The translations under genes and the position numbers were made by a program. Under the pieces are notes generated by a model. It did no database searches. It was given only the letters and a program-made list of their open reading frames with translations, and was not told where the DNA came from. A DNA stretch of 64,000 bases from JAVBWI01 sp036677445 (lineage in GTDB: Bacteria > Bacillota > Clostridia > Christensenellales > CAG-138), in NCBI GenBank assembly GCA_036677445.1, contig JAVBWI010000026.1:62001-126000 (forward strand), written 5' to 3'. Positions 15,706 to 24,518 of this stretch are shown here, one piece after another. Position 1 is the first letter of the stretch, and each line of letters starts with the position of its first letter.

Positions 15706-16626
15706 GTGTTAAACTCCTTCCAGCAAGGCGTTATCATACTGGTGTGTATCAACGTCATTGCCGTGTTGGGCATGTCCGTGCTGACGGGTTTTACCCGGCT
15801 GTTTTCCTTTGGCAACGCGGGCTTCATGTCCATCGGCGCATATACCTCGGCCATACTCAGCGTCAAGCTGCAGGTGCCCTTTGTGCTTGCGGTGCTTTGC
15901 GGTGCCGTGGTGGCGGGCTTTATCAGCTTTTTGCTGGGTTCTTTGACCATCCGGCTCAAAGGCGACTACTTCCTGATTACCTGCCTCGGCTTTGGCGAAA
16001 GCATACGCGTGCTGTTTAACTACATACAACCCGTCACAGGCGGCGCAAACGGGTTTTCGAGCATCCCTTCAAGGACCACTGCACTCGTTGCGGCAGGCTG
16101 CGCGATCGCCGCGTTTGTCATCGCATGGATGTTCATACACTCGAAGTTCGGCCGTAACCTCATGGCTATCCGGGAAAACGACATGGCGGCGGAAGCCGTC
16201 GGTATCAACGTTTTCAAATACAAGCGGCTCGCATTTGTATTCAGCGCGGTGTTCGCCGGCTGGGCAGGCGCATTATACGCGCATTACCTGACGTTTATCA
16301 CGCCGGCGATGTTCAACCTAGCCAAATCCTGCGAGCTGATCACCACCACCGTTATCGGCGGCCTGGGGTCGCTGACTGGCTCGGTGTTTGGTGCGTTGCT
16401 GGTTACGCTGCTGCCGGAGCTGTTCCGCAGCCTTTCGGAATACCGTATGCTGCTCTACGGCATAGCGGTGGTACTGGTTATCCTTCTTAAGCCAGACGGA
16501 TTGTACGGCTACAAGGAGTTTTCTTTGAAGCGCACCATCCGGTGGTTCGGAAATTTACCCGCGGCCATCAAAAATATGAAGTTCGGCAAGAAAAAGAAAC
16601 CGGACTGTGAGGAGGAAAGCCTATGA
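15706..16626 (+). CDS. livM: Liv-type ABC transporter permease (LivM family)
   Basis: This 306-residue membrane protein is the second permease. It has the LivM marks ALLCxxxxA-like start region, FGNAGFMSIGAYTSAIL, NLMAIRENDMAAEAVGINV and TTTVIGGLGSLTGSVFGALL. The start is a GTG with GTAGGTGAG upstream. The basic C-terminal tail (KFGKKKKPD) is longer than a minimal LivM. Its TGA stop overlaps the ATG of livG (ATGA), which points to translational coupling. Confidence 0.92.
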   Translation: MLNSFQQGVIILVCINVIAVLGMSVLTGFTRLFSFGNAGFMSIGAYTSAILSVKLQVPFVLAVLCGAVVAGFISFLLGSLTIRLKGDYFLITCLGFGESIRVLFNYIQPVTGGANGFSSIPSRTTALVAAGCAIAAFVIAWMFIHSKFGRNLMAIRENDMAAEAVGINVFKYKRLAFVFSAVFAGWAGALYAHYLTFITPAMFNLAKSCELITTTVIGGLGSLTGSVFGALLVTLLPELFRSLSEYRMLLYGIAVVLVILLKPDGLYGYKEFSLKRTIRWFGNLPAAIKNMKFGKKKKPDCEEESL

Positions 16627-17390
16627 AACCCGTGCTTGAAATGCGCCACGTCGAAAAGCACTTCGGCGGCGTCCGGGCAATCGACGATTTCAGCGTCGTG
16701 CTTGAGGATGGCGCCATACACGGGCTGATAGGCCCCAACGGCGCCGGAAAAACCACGATATTCAATACCATTACAGGCATTTACCAGCCCAGCGCCGGCA
16801 GCATCCATTTTTACGACGCCGACATAACCTCGGTCAAGCCGCACGAGGCGGCGCAGATGGGCATCGGACGCACATTCCAGAACATACGCCTCTTTGGCAA
16901 CATGAGCGTGCTGCAAAACGTCATCATGGCGAGTTCTATGGATGCAAAGTACAGCCTGCCCGAGGCGTTGCTGCGCCTGAACAGATACCGTACCAACGAA
17001 AAAAGTATACGCGAAAAGGCAATGGACCTGCTCACTGTCGTGGGGCTGGAACAGCGGGCAAACGAGCGCGCCAACTGCCTGCCTTACGGGCACCAGAGAA
17101 AGCTGGAGATCGCGCGCGCTATGGCGCTCAATCCCAAGCTGCTGCTGCTGGATGAACCGGCGGCGGGCATGAATACGGAAGAATCGCTCGACCTTGTGGA
17201 GTTTATCCGCCAAATCAAAGGACGCTTCCAGATTACCGTGCTGATGATCGAGCACCATATGGACGTTGTCACCAACCTGTGCGATTCAGTGACGGTGCTC
17301 AACTTTGGCAAAACCATCGCCGAGGGCACGCCCGCCGAGGTAAAGAACAACCGGGCTGTCATCGACGCATACCTGGGGGTAGAGGAATGA
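16623..17390 (+). CDS. livG: Liv-type ABC transporter ATP-binding protein (LivG family)
   Basis: This 255-residue ATPase has Walker A GPNGAGKTT near residue 40, the LivG-specific insertion FQNIRLFGNMSVLQNV, the signature region LPYGHQRKLEIARAMA, Walker B LLLLDEPAAGMN and a His-containing switch (MIEHHMD). It energises the LivHM pair together with LivF. It overlaps its neighbours by 4 nt at both ends. Confidence 0.94.
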   Translation: MKPVLEMRHVEKHFGGVRAIDDFSVVLEDGAIHGLIGPNGAGKTTIFNTITGIYQPSAGSIHFYDADITSVKPHEAAQMGIGRTFQNIRLFGNMSVLQNVIMASSMDAKYSLPEALLRLNRYRTNEKSIREKAMDLLTVVGLEQRANERANCLPYGHQRKLEIARAMALNPKLLLLDEPAAGMNTEESLDLVEFIRQIKGRFQITVLMIEHHMDVVTNLCDSVTVLNFGKTIAEGTPAEVKNNRAVIDAYLGVEE

Positions 17391-18091
17391 TGCTCAAAAT
17401 AGAAAACCTCAAAGCGGCATACGGCGGGATCGAGGCGCTCAAGGGCATTTCGCTCGAAGTCAACGAAGGCGAGATCGTCGCGGTGCTCGGCGCAAACGGC
17501 GCGGGTAAATCCACGCTGCTCAAATGCATTTCCTCCGTTATGAAGCCCACTGCGGGCAGCATTACTTTTCTGGATAAGCCCATTCCCGCCAAGCCCTACG
17601 ATGTTGTGGAAGCGGGCGTCGTACATGTTCCGGAAGGGCGGCAGATATTCTCCAAGCTCACGGTAATGGAGAATCTGCGCATCGGCTGCGGACTTAGAAA
17701 CGATGCGGCGGAGATCCGCAAGGATTACGAGCGCGTATTTGCCATGTTCCCGCGGTTGAAGGAGCGCGAGACGCAGTATGGCGGCCTCCTCTCCGGCGGC
17801 GAACAGCAAATGCTGGCGGTCGCCCGCGGCATCATGGCGCGGCCCAAACTGATGATGCTTGACGAGCCCTCGCTTGGCCTCGCGCCCATCATCGTGTCGC
17901 AGATATTCAATATTGTACGGGAGATCAACCGCCAGGGCACCTCCATTATACTTGTGGAGCAGAACGCCAATAAGGCGCTGGAAATCTGCAGCCGTGCATA
18001 CATCCTTTCCGTCGGCCGTATTCAGGCTGCCGGAACCAAGGAAGAGATACTCGCCGACGATACGCTCAGCAAGGCGTATCTGGGCGCATAA
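17387..18091 (+). CDS. livF: Liv-type ABC transporter ATP-binding protein (LivF family)
   Basis: This 234-residue ATPase has Walker A GANGAGKST, the signature LLSGGEQQMLAVARGI, Walker B LMMLDEPSLGLAP and the LivF phrase ILVEQNANKALEI. The ATG at 17387 lies inside the livG stop (ATGATG...), preceded by AGAGGA. An open frame extends further upstream but is read within livG. It completes a five-component importer. Confidence 0.94.
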   Translation: MMLKIENLKAAYGGIEALKGISLEVNEGEIVAVLGANGAGKSTLLKCISSVMKPTAGSITFLDKPIPAKPYDVVEAGVVHVPEGRQIFSKLTVMENLRIGCGLRNDAAEIRKDYERVFAMFPRLKERETQYGGLLSGGEQQMLAVARGIMARPKLMMLDEPSLGLAPIIVSQIFNIVREINRQGTSIILVEQNANKALEICSRAYILSVGRIQAAGTKEEILADDTLSKAYLGA

Positions 18092-18237
18092 CGGGCGGCT
18101 CCGGCCGTTGGTTAAGATCGATCTTGCGCAATGGCGCGCTGGACGTGACGCATCCCGATTTTGCGGTGCGCACGGGGGCGGCCGGATGCGCGCCGCACCC
18201 CGTGTGCGGTAACAGTGAGCAGCAGGGAGGCGGCAGC

Positions 18238-19704
18238 ATGTCCATTTATCTCGGCATCGATGCGGGAACCACCAGACTCAAGGCGGCGCTGGTGGATGAA
18301 AACGGGAATATTCTGGCCATGGCCGACCGGAACGTGGAAGTATTGCGGCCATTTGAGTGCGCCTGCGAAATGGATATGCAGGCCCTGTGGCGGCAGCTGT
18401 GCGGCCTGACCCGCGAGCTTTCGGAAAAGGCGCCCGCGCAGTGGCGGGCAATACGCGGCATCGGCATTTGCGCGCAGGGCGACGGCATGTGGCCTATCGA
18501 CGCCGCCGGGCAACCCGTTGGCCGCGCCATACTCTGGAACGACACCCGCACCCGCGAAACAGGGATAGAGTGTAACCAAGAGATCGGCGAGTTTCTGGTA
18601 TCGCGCTGCTCCACAGCGCTGTTTTCAGGCGCGTACCCTGTCATTCTTCAGTGGATGAAGCAGAATCAGCCGGAGGAATATGCCCGCATCGCGCATGTAT
18701 TGCACTGCAAAGACTGGCTCAATTTCAAGCTGACGGGTGAGATCGCTTCGGATTACTCGGATCAATCCACAGCGTCCATCGATATTTTCACGAAAGCCTA
18801 TGTGGAAGAACTGTTTGACAAGCTGGACATATCCGAGATGAAGGCCGCGCTGCCGCCGCTCTACCCCAGCACGCATGTGCTGGGCGGCGTTACGGCGCAG
18901 GCGCACGAAGAAACCGGCCTGCCCGCAGGCATCCCAGTCATTCTCGGGTGCATCGACGTGGCGGCGGTGGCATTGGGCGCAGGCGTACAAGCTGCCGGCG
19001 ACGGCTGCTGCATACTGGGAACCACGCTGTGCTGTGAGATATTGCTCGACGCCGCGCAGGTGGATGTATCGGATACCAACGGCAGCGCGCTGTGCAGCGT
19101 ACTGCCCGGGATGTATAACCGCGTAATGGCCGCTCTGAGCGGCACCTCCACCATCGATTGGGCGAAGGCGATGCTCTGCCCGGAGGTGGAGTTTGAGGAG
19201 CTTAACCAAATGCTTGCTCAAGTCCCCGTGGGCAGCAACGGCATACTGTTCCATCCGTATCTGTACGGCGAACGCGCGCCGTTTCGGGATCCGCACGCGT
19301 GCGGCGGTTTTTACGGGCTGCGCGCCGGGCATACGAAAATGGATATGCTGCGCGCCGCGTACGAAGGCATGGCGCTCTCGCTCAAGGATTGCTTCCACAG
19401 CCTGCCAGAGACGCAGGGGGTGCTGTATCTTTCCGGCGGCGGCGCGCAGAGCGGCTTTACCTGCCAGCTCATCGCCGATTCGCTCAACAAGACCGTACTG
19501 CGTCCCGCGCAAAAGGAACTGGGTATCCACGGCATCGTGCTTGCCGTGCGCATGGCGCTTGGCGAGTATGCAGGGGGAGGCGTCTGCGGGAACTCTGTTG
19601 CGTTTGAACCTGATTTAGCAGCGCACAAAAAGCTTGCGGCGCTCTACGATACATTCGTCGACCTGCGTAAGAGTATGGCGCCTTACTGGCGCGCGCGGTG
19701 GTAA
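18238..19704 (+). CDS. FGGY-family carbohydrate kinase (xylulokinase-like)
   Basis: This 488-residue kinase has the FGGY marks: ATP phosphate-1 loop IDAGTTRLKAALVD at the N-terminus, ILWNDTRTRE in the sugar-binding domain, and GVLYLSGGGAQSGFTCQLIADSLNKTV in the C-terminal domain. The family phosphorylates ketoses and polyols (xylulose, ribulose, glycerol, erythritol, apulose). It should activate the compound imported by the Liv transporter or a keto derivative of it. The ATG at 18238 has GGAGG 7 nt upstream; the open frame starts earlier but the added residues are not family-like. Between livF and this gene is a 12-bp palindrome (AAGATCGATCTT, 18114-18125) of unknown meaning. Confidence 0.88.
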   Translation: MSIYLGIDAGTTRLKAALVDENGNILAMADRNVEVLRPFECACEMDMQALWRQLCGLTRELSEKAPAQWRAIRGIGICAQGDGMWPIDAAGQPVGRAILWNDTRTRETGIECNQEIGEFLVSRCSTALFSGAYPVILQWMKQNQPEEYARIAHVLHCKDWLNFKLTGEIASDYSDQSTASIDIFTKAYVEELFDKLDISEMKAALPPLYPSTHVLGGVTAQAHEETGLPAGIPVILGCIDVAAVALGAGVQAAGDGCCILGTTLCCEILLDAAQVDVSDTNGSALCSVLPGMYNRVMAALSGTSTIDWAKAMLCPEVEFEELNQMLAQVPVGSNGILFHPYLYGERAPFRDPHACGGFYGLRAGHTKMDMLRAAYEGMALSLKDCFHSLPETQGVLYLSGGGAQSGFTCQLIADSLNKTVLRPAQKELGIHGIVLAVRMALGEYAGGGVCGNSVAFEPDLAAHKKLAALYDTFVDLRKSMAPYWRARW

Positions 19705-19779
19705 AGCCATGACGTGATCGACCGCGCGGCATATGCCGTGCGTGCGAATAAGAATTCAAACAAACAAAGGAGAAAAACT

Positions 19780-20814
19780 ATGCGTGCATTGGTAAAGACC
19801 AAAATTGAACCGGGCAATTTCGGGCTGATGGAGATCGAAACCCCTACGCCCGGCCCGGATCAGGTCAGAATCAAGATTAAGCGTGCCGGTATCTGCCAGA
19901 CGGACAATGTGTACGTCAACGAAGGCGGCTTTGCGTTGAAACCGCCCGTGGTGCTCGGCCATGAGGTATCCGGCGTTGTGGATATGGTAGGCAAGGACGT
20001 TACCCGTTTCAAAGTGGGCGACCGCGTACTGTCCCAGACGACCTACCATGTATGCGGACATTGCCGGTTCTGCAGGCGGGGCGAGTTCAACCACTGCCCC
20101 GAACGCCGCGGCATCGGGTCCGCCGCAAACGGCGCGTTCGCGGAATATGTGGTGGTATGGCAGGGCAGCGTGATGCCCTTGCCCGACGAGATGACGTTTG
20201 ATCAGGGCGCTTCCATCGAGCCGCTTTCCTGCGGTGTGCATGCGTTGACGGAGCGCACGCAGTGCGGCGTCAACGACGTGGTGGTTATCCTCGGGCCGGG
20301 GCCGATCGGCCTGTATGCCGCGCAGGTAGCCAAAGCGCAGGGCTCGTACGTAATCATAGCGGGTCTTACGCAGGACGAACCGCGTATGGAACTGGCGCTG
20401 AAGCTTGGCATCGACCGTGCGGTGAATACCCAGAAGGAAGACCTGGGAAAGGTTTGCAGGGAATTGACAGAAGGCTATGGAGCGGATGTCGTGGTGGAAG
20501 CCACAGGGTCCAGCAAAGCGGTGGATCTGGCTATGAACGTCGTTGCGCGCCGCGGCACGTTTGTGCCCATGGGTGTGTTCAACCACACCATCGATATCGA
20601 CTTCCACAATATTAAAAAGAAGGAACTGACCGTGCAGGGTTCGCACGCACAGATCCCCACCTCCTGGGAAAAGGCCATTCGCCTGGTGCGTATGGGCAAG
20701 GTCAATGTGGATGCGATCATCTCCCATGTGTTCCCCATGAGCGAGTGGGAACAGGCGTTTGAAGTTGTGAAGAACCGGCAGGGCCTTAAGGTCATGCTTG
20801 ACCCTGAGCGCTAA
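19780..20814 (+). CDS. Zinc-dependent alcohol/polyol dehydrogenase 1
   Basis: This 344-residue medium-chain dehydrogenase has Cys39 (RAGICQTDN) and GHEVSGVVD as catalytic zinc ligands, a four-cysteine structural loop (CGHCRFCRRGEFNHC) and a Rossmann domain with ILGPGPIGLYAAQVAKAQG. The nearest functional groups are sorbitol, threonine and butanediol dehydrogenases, so it probably interconverts a secondary alcohol and a ketone on a polyol. AAAGGAG precedes the ATG at 19780. It is the first of two such enzymes in the cluster, and the two are clearly different sequences, which suggests two oxidation or reduction steps. Confidence 0.88.
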   Translation: MRALVKTKIEPGNFGLMEIETPTPGPDQVRIKIKRAGICQTDNVYVNEGGFALKPPVVLGHEVSGVVDMVGKDVTRFKVGDRVLSQTTYHVCGHCRFCRRGEFNHCPERRGIGSAANGAFAEYVVVWQGSVMPLPDEMTFDQGASIEPLSCGVHALTERTQCGVNDVVVILGPGPIGLYAAQVAKAQGSYVIIAGLTQDEPRMELALKLGIDRAVNTQKEDLGKVCRELTEGYGADVVVEATGSSKAVDLAMNVVARRGTFVPMGVFNHTIDIDFHNIKKKELTVQGSHAQIPTSWEKAIRLVRMGKVNVDAIISHVFPMSEWEQAFEVVKNRQGLKVMLDPER

Positions 20815-20918
20815 AAAACAAAGGTATGCGGCGGCCGAATGCCCGCGAAAGCGGACTTCGGCGGTGCTGCTCGGATTAACCCTTTGCGCAAGCAATATAG
20901 GGTGCGGGAGGAGATCAC

Positions 20919-21848
20919 ATGGTTTTAAAGGAGATTGCAAACGCCGCCTGCGCCGCATTTTGCGGGGCAGGCGTTCCAACGCCGGATAATGAGAAGCGGC
21001 AATTGATCCAGTTTGCGGTGGAGGAAGCGATGCAGGCGCAAGGCGCGGCCGATACGGAAGCGGTAAGCGGCGCGCTGTTCAGCCTAAATTGTCAGGGCAC
21101 GGCGTCGGAAGAAACGCTGATGGAAGCGATACAGGCTGTCCGTCTTTCCGGCGAGATGCCATATTGGCTTACGAAGGCGGCAGCGTGTAGCCTTCGGGCT
21201 AAAGGGGAAGCGGATGCGGCGAGGGATTTGCGCGCTTTTATCCGAGACCGCTGGGGCCTTTTGCGCGCGCCCGAAACGGTACAATTGATTGTCAGGCATT
21301 ACGAAGGGATTCTGGCGGGCATTCTATGGGAAGACCCCCGCAGGGTCGATGTGCTCAAGCACGCATACCGGGATGGATACCGCTATGAAAAGGAGTGCCG
21401 CGGCTGTGCGCAGTGTACCATCGCGGCGCTTTTTGACGTGACCGGCAAAAAGGAGGAGCGGCTGTTCCGCGCCGCCAACGGTTTTGCCTCGGGTATGGGA
21501 CTCTTTGGCGACGGCCCCTGCGGCGGTTATTCCGGCGGCATGCTGTATATGGGCACCTATGCGGGGCGGCGTTTCGAATATTTTGACGGCGACAAAGAGC
21601 AAAAGGACCTGAGCATGCGGATGGCCGAAAAGCTGCACACCCGCTTCAAAGAGACTTACGGCAGCGTGATTTGCCATGATATCCACCGCGATATTTTCGG
21701 CAGGGCATTTGCGATCCGGAACCCTGAAGAAAAAGCGGGCTTTGAAGCGGCGGGCGCGCATACGGCGGATAAATGCACCGCGGTGGTGGCGACAGCTTCC
21801 GCGTGGACGGCGGAGATATTGATGGAAGAGGGTTTCCTCTCCTACTGA
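20919..21848 (+). CDS. C_GCAxxG_C_C-family protein with N-terminal extension
   Basis: This 309-residue cytoplasmic protein has, in its second half, Cys160, Cys163 and Cys166 (ECRGCAQCTIAAL), then FASGMGLFGDGPCGGYSGG with Cys201 and further cysteines at SVICHDIH and DKCTAVV. This spacing is that of the C_GCAxxG_C_C family, thought to be redox or metal proteins. Members are usually about 130-160 residues; the first 140 residues here form a helical extension that I do not recognise. GGAGGAG precedes the ATG. It sits directly before a CoA-disulfide-reductase-like flavoprotein, so the two may exchange electrons or sulfur. Confidence 0.8.
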   Translation: MVLKEIANAACAAFCGAGVPTPDNEKRQLIQFAVEEAMQAQGAADTEAVSGALFSLNCQGTASEETLMEAIQAVRLSGEMPYWLTKAAACSLRAKGEADAARDLRAFIRDRWGLLRAPETVQLIVRHYEGILAGILWEDPRRVDVLKHAYRDGYRYEKECRGCAQCTIAALFDVTGKKEERLFRAANGFASGMGLFGDGPCGGYSGGMLYMGTYAGRRFEYFDGDKEQKDLSMRMAEKLHTRFKETYGSVICHDIHRDIFGRAFAIRNPEEKAGFEAAGAHTADKCTAVVATASAWTAEILMEEGFLSY

Positions 21849-21881
21849 ACAGCGCATTCTATGATGTAACGAGGTAGACAT

Positions 21882-23522
21882 ATGGCGAAAAAAGTTGTGA
21901 TTGTAGGCGGTGTTGCGGGCGGCGCGTCGACGGCCGCGCGGCTTCGGCGTTTGGACGAATCCGCACAGATCGTCCTATTCGAAAAGGATACGTATATTTC
22001 CTTTGCCAATTGCGGCATGCCGTATCATATCGGCGGGGCGATCGCGGAGCGCGGGGCGCTCATCGTGCAGTCCCCCGAGGCGATGCGCACGCGCTTTCGA
22101 ATCGATGTGCGTACGCACAGCCGTGTGACCGCGGTGGATACGGCAAAGAAGACCGTAAGCGTAGAGAGCGCGGACAGGGGCGCATACGAGGAAAGCTACG
22201 ACGCGCTGGTGCTTTGCCCCGGCGCCGAGCCGATTGCGCTGGATATCGTCAACACCGCGCCGGAGCGGGTATTTACGCTGCGCACCATCGACGATACGGA
22301 CCGCATCAACCGGTATATCGAGGAAACCGGCGTACGCAGCGCCGCGGTGATCGGCGGCGGCTTTGTGGGCGTGGAAATGGCGGAAAACCTGCGCGAACGC
22401 GGTGTTGACGTGCGGCTCGTTGAGGCGATGGACCATATCCTGGCGCCGTTTGACTCGGATATGGCGGCCATCACACAGAAGGAAATGCGCGCGCACGGCG
22501 TAGAACTGACACTTTCCGACGGTATACGCGCCATCGAAGCTTGCGAAGGCGGCGTCCGGGTAACGCTCGCGAGCGGCGTTAGTTTCGAAACGGATATGGT
22601 CGTAAGCGCCGTAGGCGTACGCCCGGCGACGGCTTTCCTGAAGGACTCCGGCATTGCGATGGGACCCAGGGGCCATATCGTAACGGATGAACGCATGCGT
22701 ACCAACATCCCCGACGTATACGCGGCGGGCGACGCCGCGCAGATTACGGATTTTGTGACCGGTCAGCCCACCGCTATTCCGCTCGCAGGCCCCGCAAACC
22801 GGCAGGCGCGTATCGTGGCGGACAATATTGCGGGCATAGGGCATACCTACGGCGGCGCGCAGGGAACGGCCGTCATCAAGGTATTCGGCTTGACCGCCGC
22901 GGCGACGGGCGCTAACGAGCGGACACTCAAACGCTGCAAAATACCGTATATTGCCGTATACACCCATCCGTTCTCACATGCGACATATTACCCCGGCGCG
23001 GTGCAGATTGCGGCGAAGCTGCTGTTCAACCGTGAGGGGCGTATACTCGGTTGCCAGATCGTAGGCGGCGACGGGGTGGATAAGCGGCTGGACGTGGTCG
23101 CCGCCGCCATGCGCCTTGGCGCAAAAGTGACGGATCTGTGCGATCTGGAGCTTGCATACGCGCCGCCGTACTCCTCCGCCAAGGACCCGGTCAACATGCT
23201 CGGCTATGTTGCCGAAAACGTGCTCGAAGGCATAGCGGATCTGACGGATTACCACGAGGTGGATGCGCGCGACCCCGGAACCACCATATTGCTGGATGTG
23301 CGTACGCCGCGCGAGTTCGAGCGCGGGCATATAGAGGGCGCGATCAATATACCGCTCGACGAACTGCGCGAGCGGCTCAGCGAATTGGACCCTGAAAAAG
23401 AAATTCTGGAATACTGCCAGGTGGGCGTACGCGCGCACTCGGCGCAGCGTATTCTCCGCCAGCATGGCTTCCGTGTAAAGAACATGTCGGGCGGCTGGAA
23501 GACGTATTCCACTAAGGATTAA
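21882..23522 (+). CDS. CoA-disulfide reductase-like flavoprotein with C-terminal rhodanese domain
   Basis: This 546-residue enzyme starts with an FAD-binding VVIVGGVAGGASTAARLRR and the active-site block SFANCGMPYHIGG with Cys44. A second nucleotide site is AAVIGGGFVGVEMAENL, and a dimerisation domain follows. Residues about 455-546 form a rhodanese domain with the sulfur-carrying Cys512 (YCQVGVRAHSA). The architecture is that of CoADR-Rhd enzymes, which use NAD(P)H to reduce CoA disulfides, CoA persulfides or polysulfide. Here it lies in a carbohydrate cluster, 33 nt after the C_GCAxxG_C_C gene and 11 nt before an isomerase gene. That position supports handling of sulfur released from the substrate, but this is inference. 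Confidence 0.9.
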   Translation: MAKKVVIVGGVAGGASTAARLRRLDESAQIVLFEKDTYISFANCGMPYHIGGAIAERGALIVQSPEAMRTRFRIDVRTHSRVTAVDTAKKTVSVESADRGAYEESYDALVLCPGAEPIALDIVNTAPERVFTLRTIDDTDRINRYIEETGVRSAAVIGGGFVGVEMAENLRERGVDVRLVEAMDHILAPFDSDMAAITQKEMRAHGVELTLSDGIRAIEACEGGVRVTLASGVSFETDMVVSAVGVRPATAFLKDSGIAMGPRGHIVTDERMRTNIPDVYAAGDAAQITDFVTGQPTAIPLAGPANRQARIVADNIAGIGHTYGGAQGTAVIKVFGLTAAATGANERTLKRCKIPYIAVYTHPFSHATYYPGAVQIAAKLLFNREGRILGCQIVGGDGVDKRLDVVAAAMRLGAKVTDLCDLELAYAPPYSSAKDPVNMLGYVAENVLEGIADLTDYHEVDARDPGTTILLDVRTPREFERGHIEGAINIPLDELRERLSELDPEKEILEYCQVGVRAHSAQRILRQHGFRVKNMSGGWKTYSTKD

Positions 23523-23533
23523 AGGAGGAAAAC

Positions 23534-24505
23534 ATGCAAAACAAAATCAGCGTAGGCGTTTGGGATTACGGCATGGGCACCGACCGCTATGTGGGCGACG
23601 GATATAAGGAACGGCTCAGCTTCGTGGAACGCGTGCGCCGTATCGGTAAGCTGGAAGGGGTCGAAGGCATCGAAATCACCTACCCCAACGACGTAAACGA
23701 AAACAACTGGGCAGAGATACGCCCTATACTGGAGGAGTGCGGGCTTGCCATCGCGGGCATGGGCGTCGAGCTTGTCTGCGATAAGGAATGGAAGGACGGT
23801 TCGCTGTCCTCTGCAAACGCGGCGCAGCGTGAAAAGGCGATCGGCCTTGTCAAGGGCGCGATGGATTTTGCGTGCAGCATCGGCGTGAAAGTCGTCAGCC
23901 TGTGGCTGGGGCAGGATGGGTTCGATTATGTGTTCCAGACGGATTATGCAAAGAGCTATGCCCGTTTGATCGATGCGCTGCGCGAGTGCGCGCAGCATGA
24001 TCCCGGCATCAGGCTGGGCCTTGAGTATAAGACCAGCGAACCTAAAATGAGCTGCATGGTCAAAAACGCGGGCATGGCGCTCTCCGCCGCTATGGCGACC
24101 GGCTGCGACAACGTGGGCGTGACGCTGGATGTCGGCCATGCGTTCAACGCGGGCGAAAATCCCGCCGAAGCGGCTTCTATTCTGCTTGCGCAGGGGCGGT
24201 TGTTCCACTTGCACCTTAACGACAACTACCGTATCGCGGATGACGATATGCCGGTGGGAACCGTGCATTGGCCGCAGTATTTCGAATTGTTCTACTGGCT
24301 GGATCAGCTTCAGTACGACGGCTGGCTGTCGCTGGATATTTATCCCTACCGCGACTGCCCGGATGCCGCGTGCAGGGCCAGCATCCTATTCATCGAGGGC
24401 GCGCGCAGGTTTGTGCGCGAGCGGCTGCCTCTGGATTTTGCGGGCAACGTTAACCAAACGCCCGGTACGGTTTTAGAACAGCTGTTCACAAAGTTTTTTG
24501 CCTGA
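23534..24505 (+). CDS. Sugar phosphate isomerase/epimerase (xylose-isomerase-like TIM barrel)
   Basis: This 323-residue protein belongs to the AP endonuclease 2-type TIM barrels. Probable metal and substrate residues lie in GVEGIEITYP, LGLEYKTSEP, VTLDVGHAFN and LFHLHLNDN. The family covers isomerases and 3-epimerases acting on sugars, inositol derivatives and keto sugars. It should isomerise or epimerise the substrate or an early intermediate. AAAGGAGG precedes the ATG. The start of the next dehydrogenase gene follows 13 nt after its stop. Confidence 0.85.
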   Translation: MQNKISVGVWDYGMGTDRYVGDGYKERLSFVERVRRIGKLEGVEGIEITYPNDVNENNWAEIRPILEECGLAIAGMGVELVCDKEWKDGSLSSANAAQREKAIGLVKGAMDFACSIGVKVVSLWLGQDGFDYVFQTDYAKSYARLIDALRECAQHDPGIRLGLEYKTSEPKMSCMVKNAGMALSAAMATGCDNVGVTLDVGHAFNAGENPAEAASILLAQGRLFHLHLNDNYRIADDDMPVGTVHWPQYFELFYWLDQLQYDGWLSLDIYPYRDCPDAACRASILFIEGARRFVRERLPLDFAGNVNQTPGTVLEQLFTKFFA

Positions 24506-24518
24506 AAGGAGCGGAACT

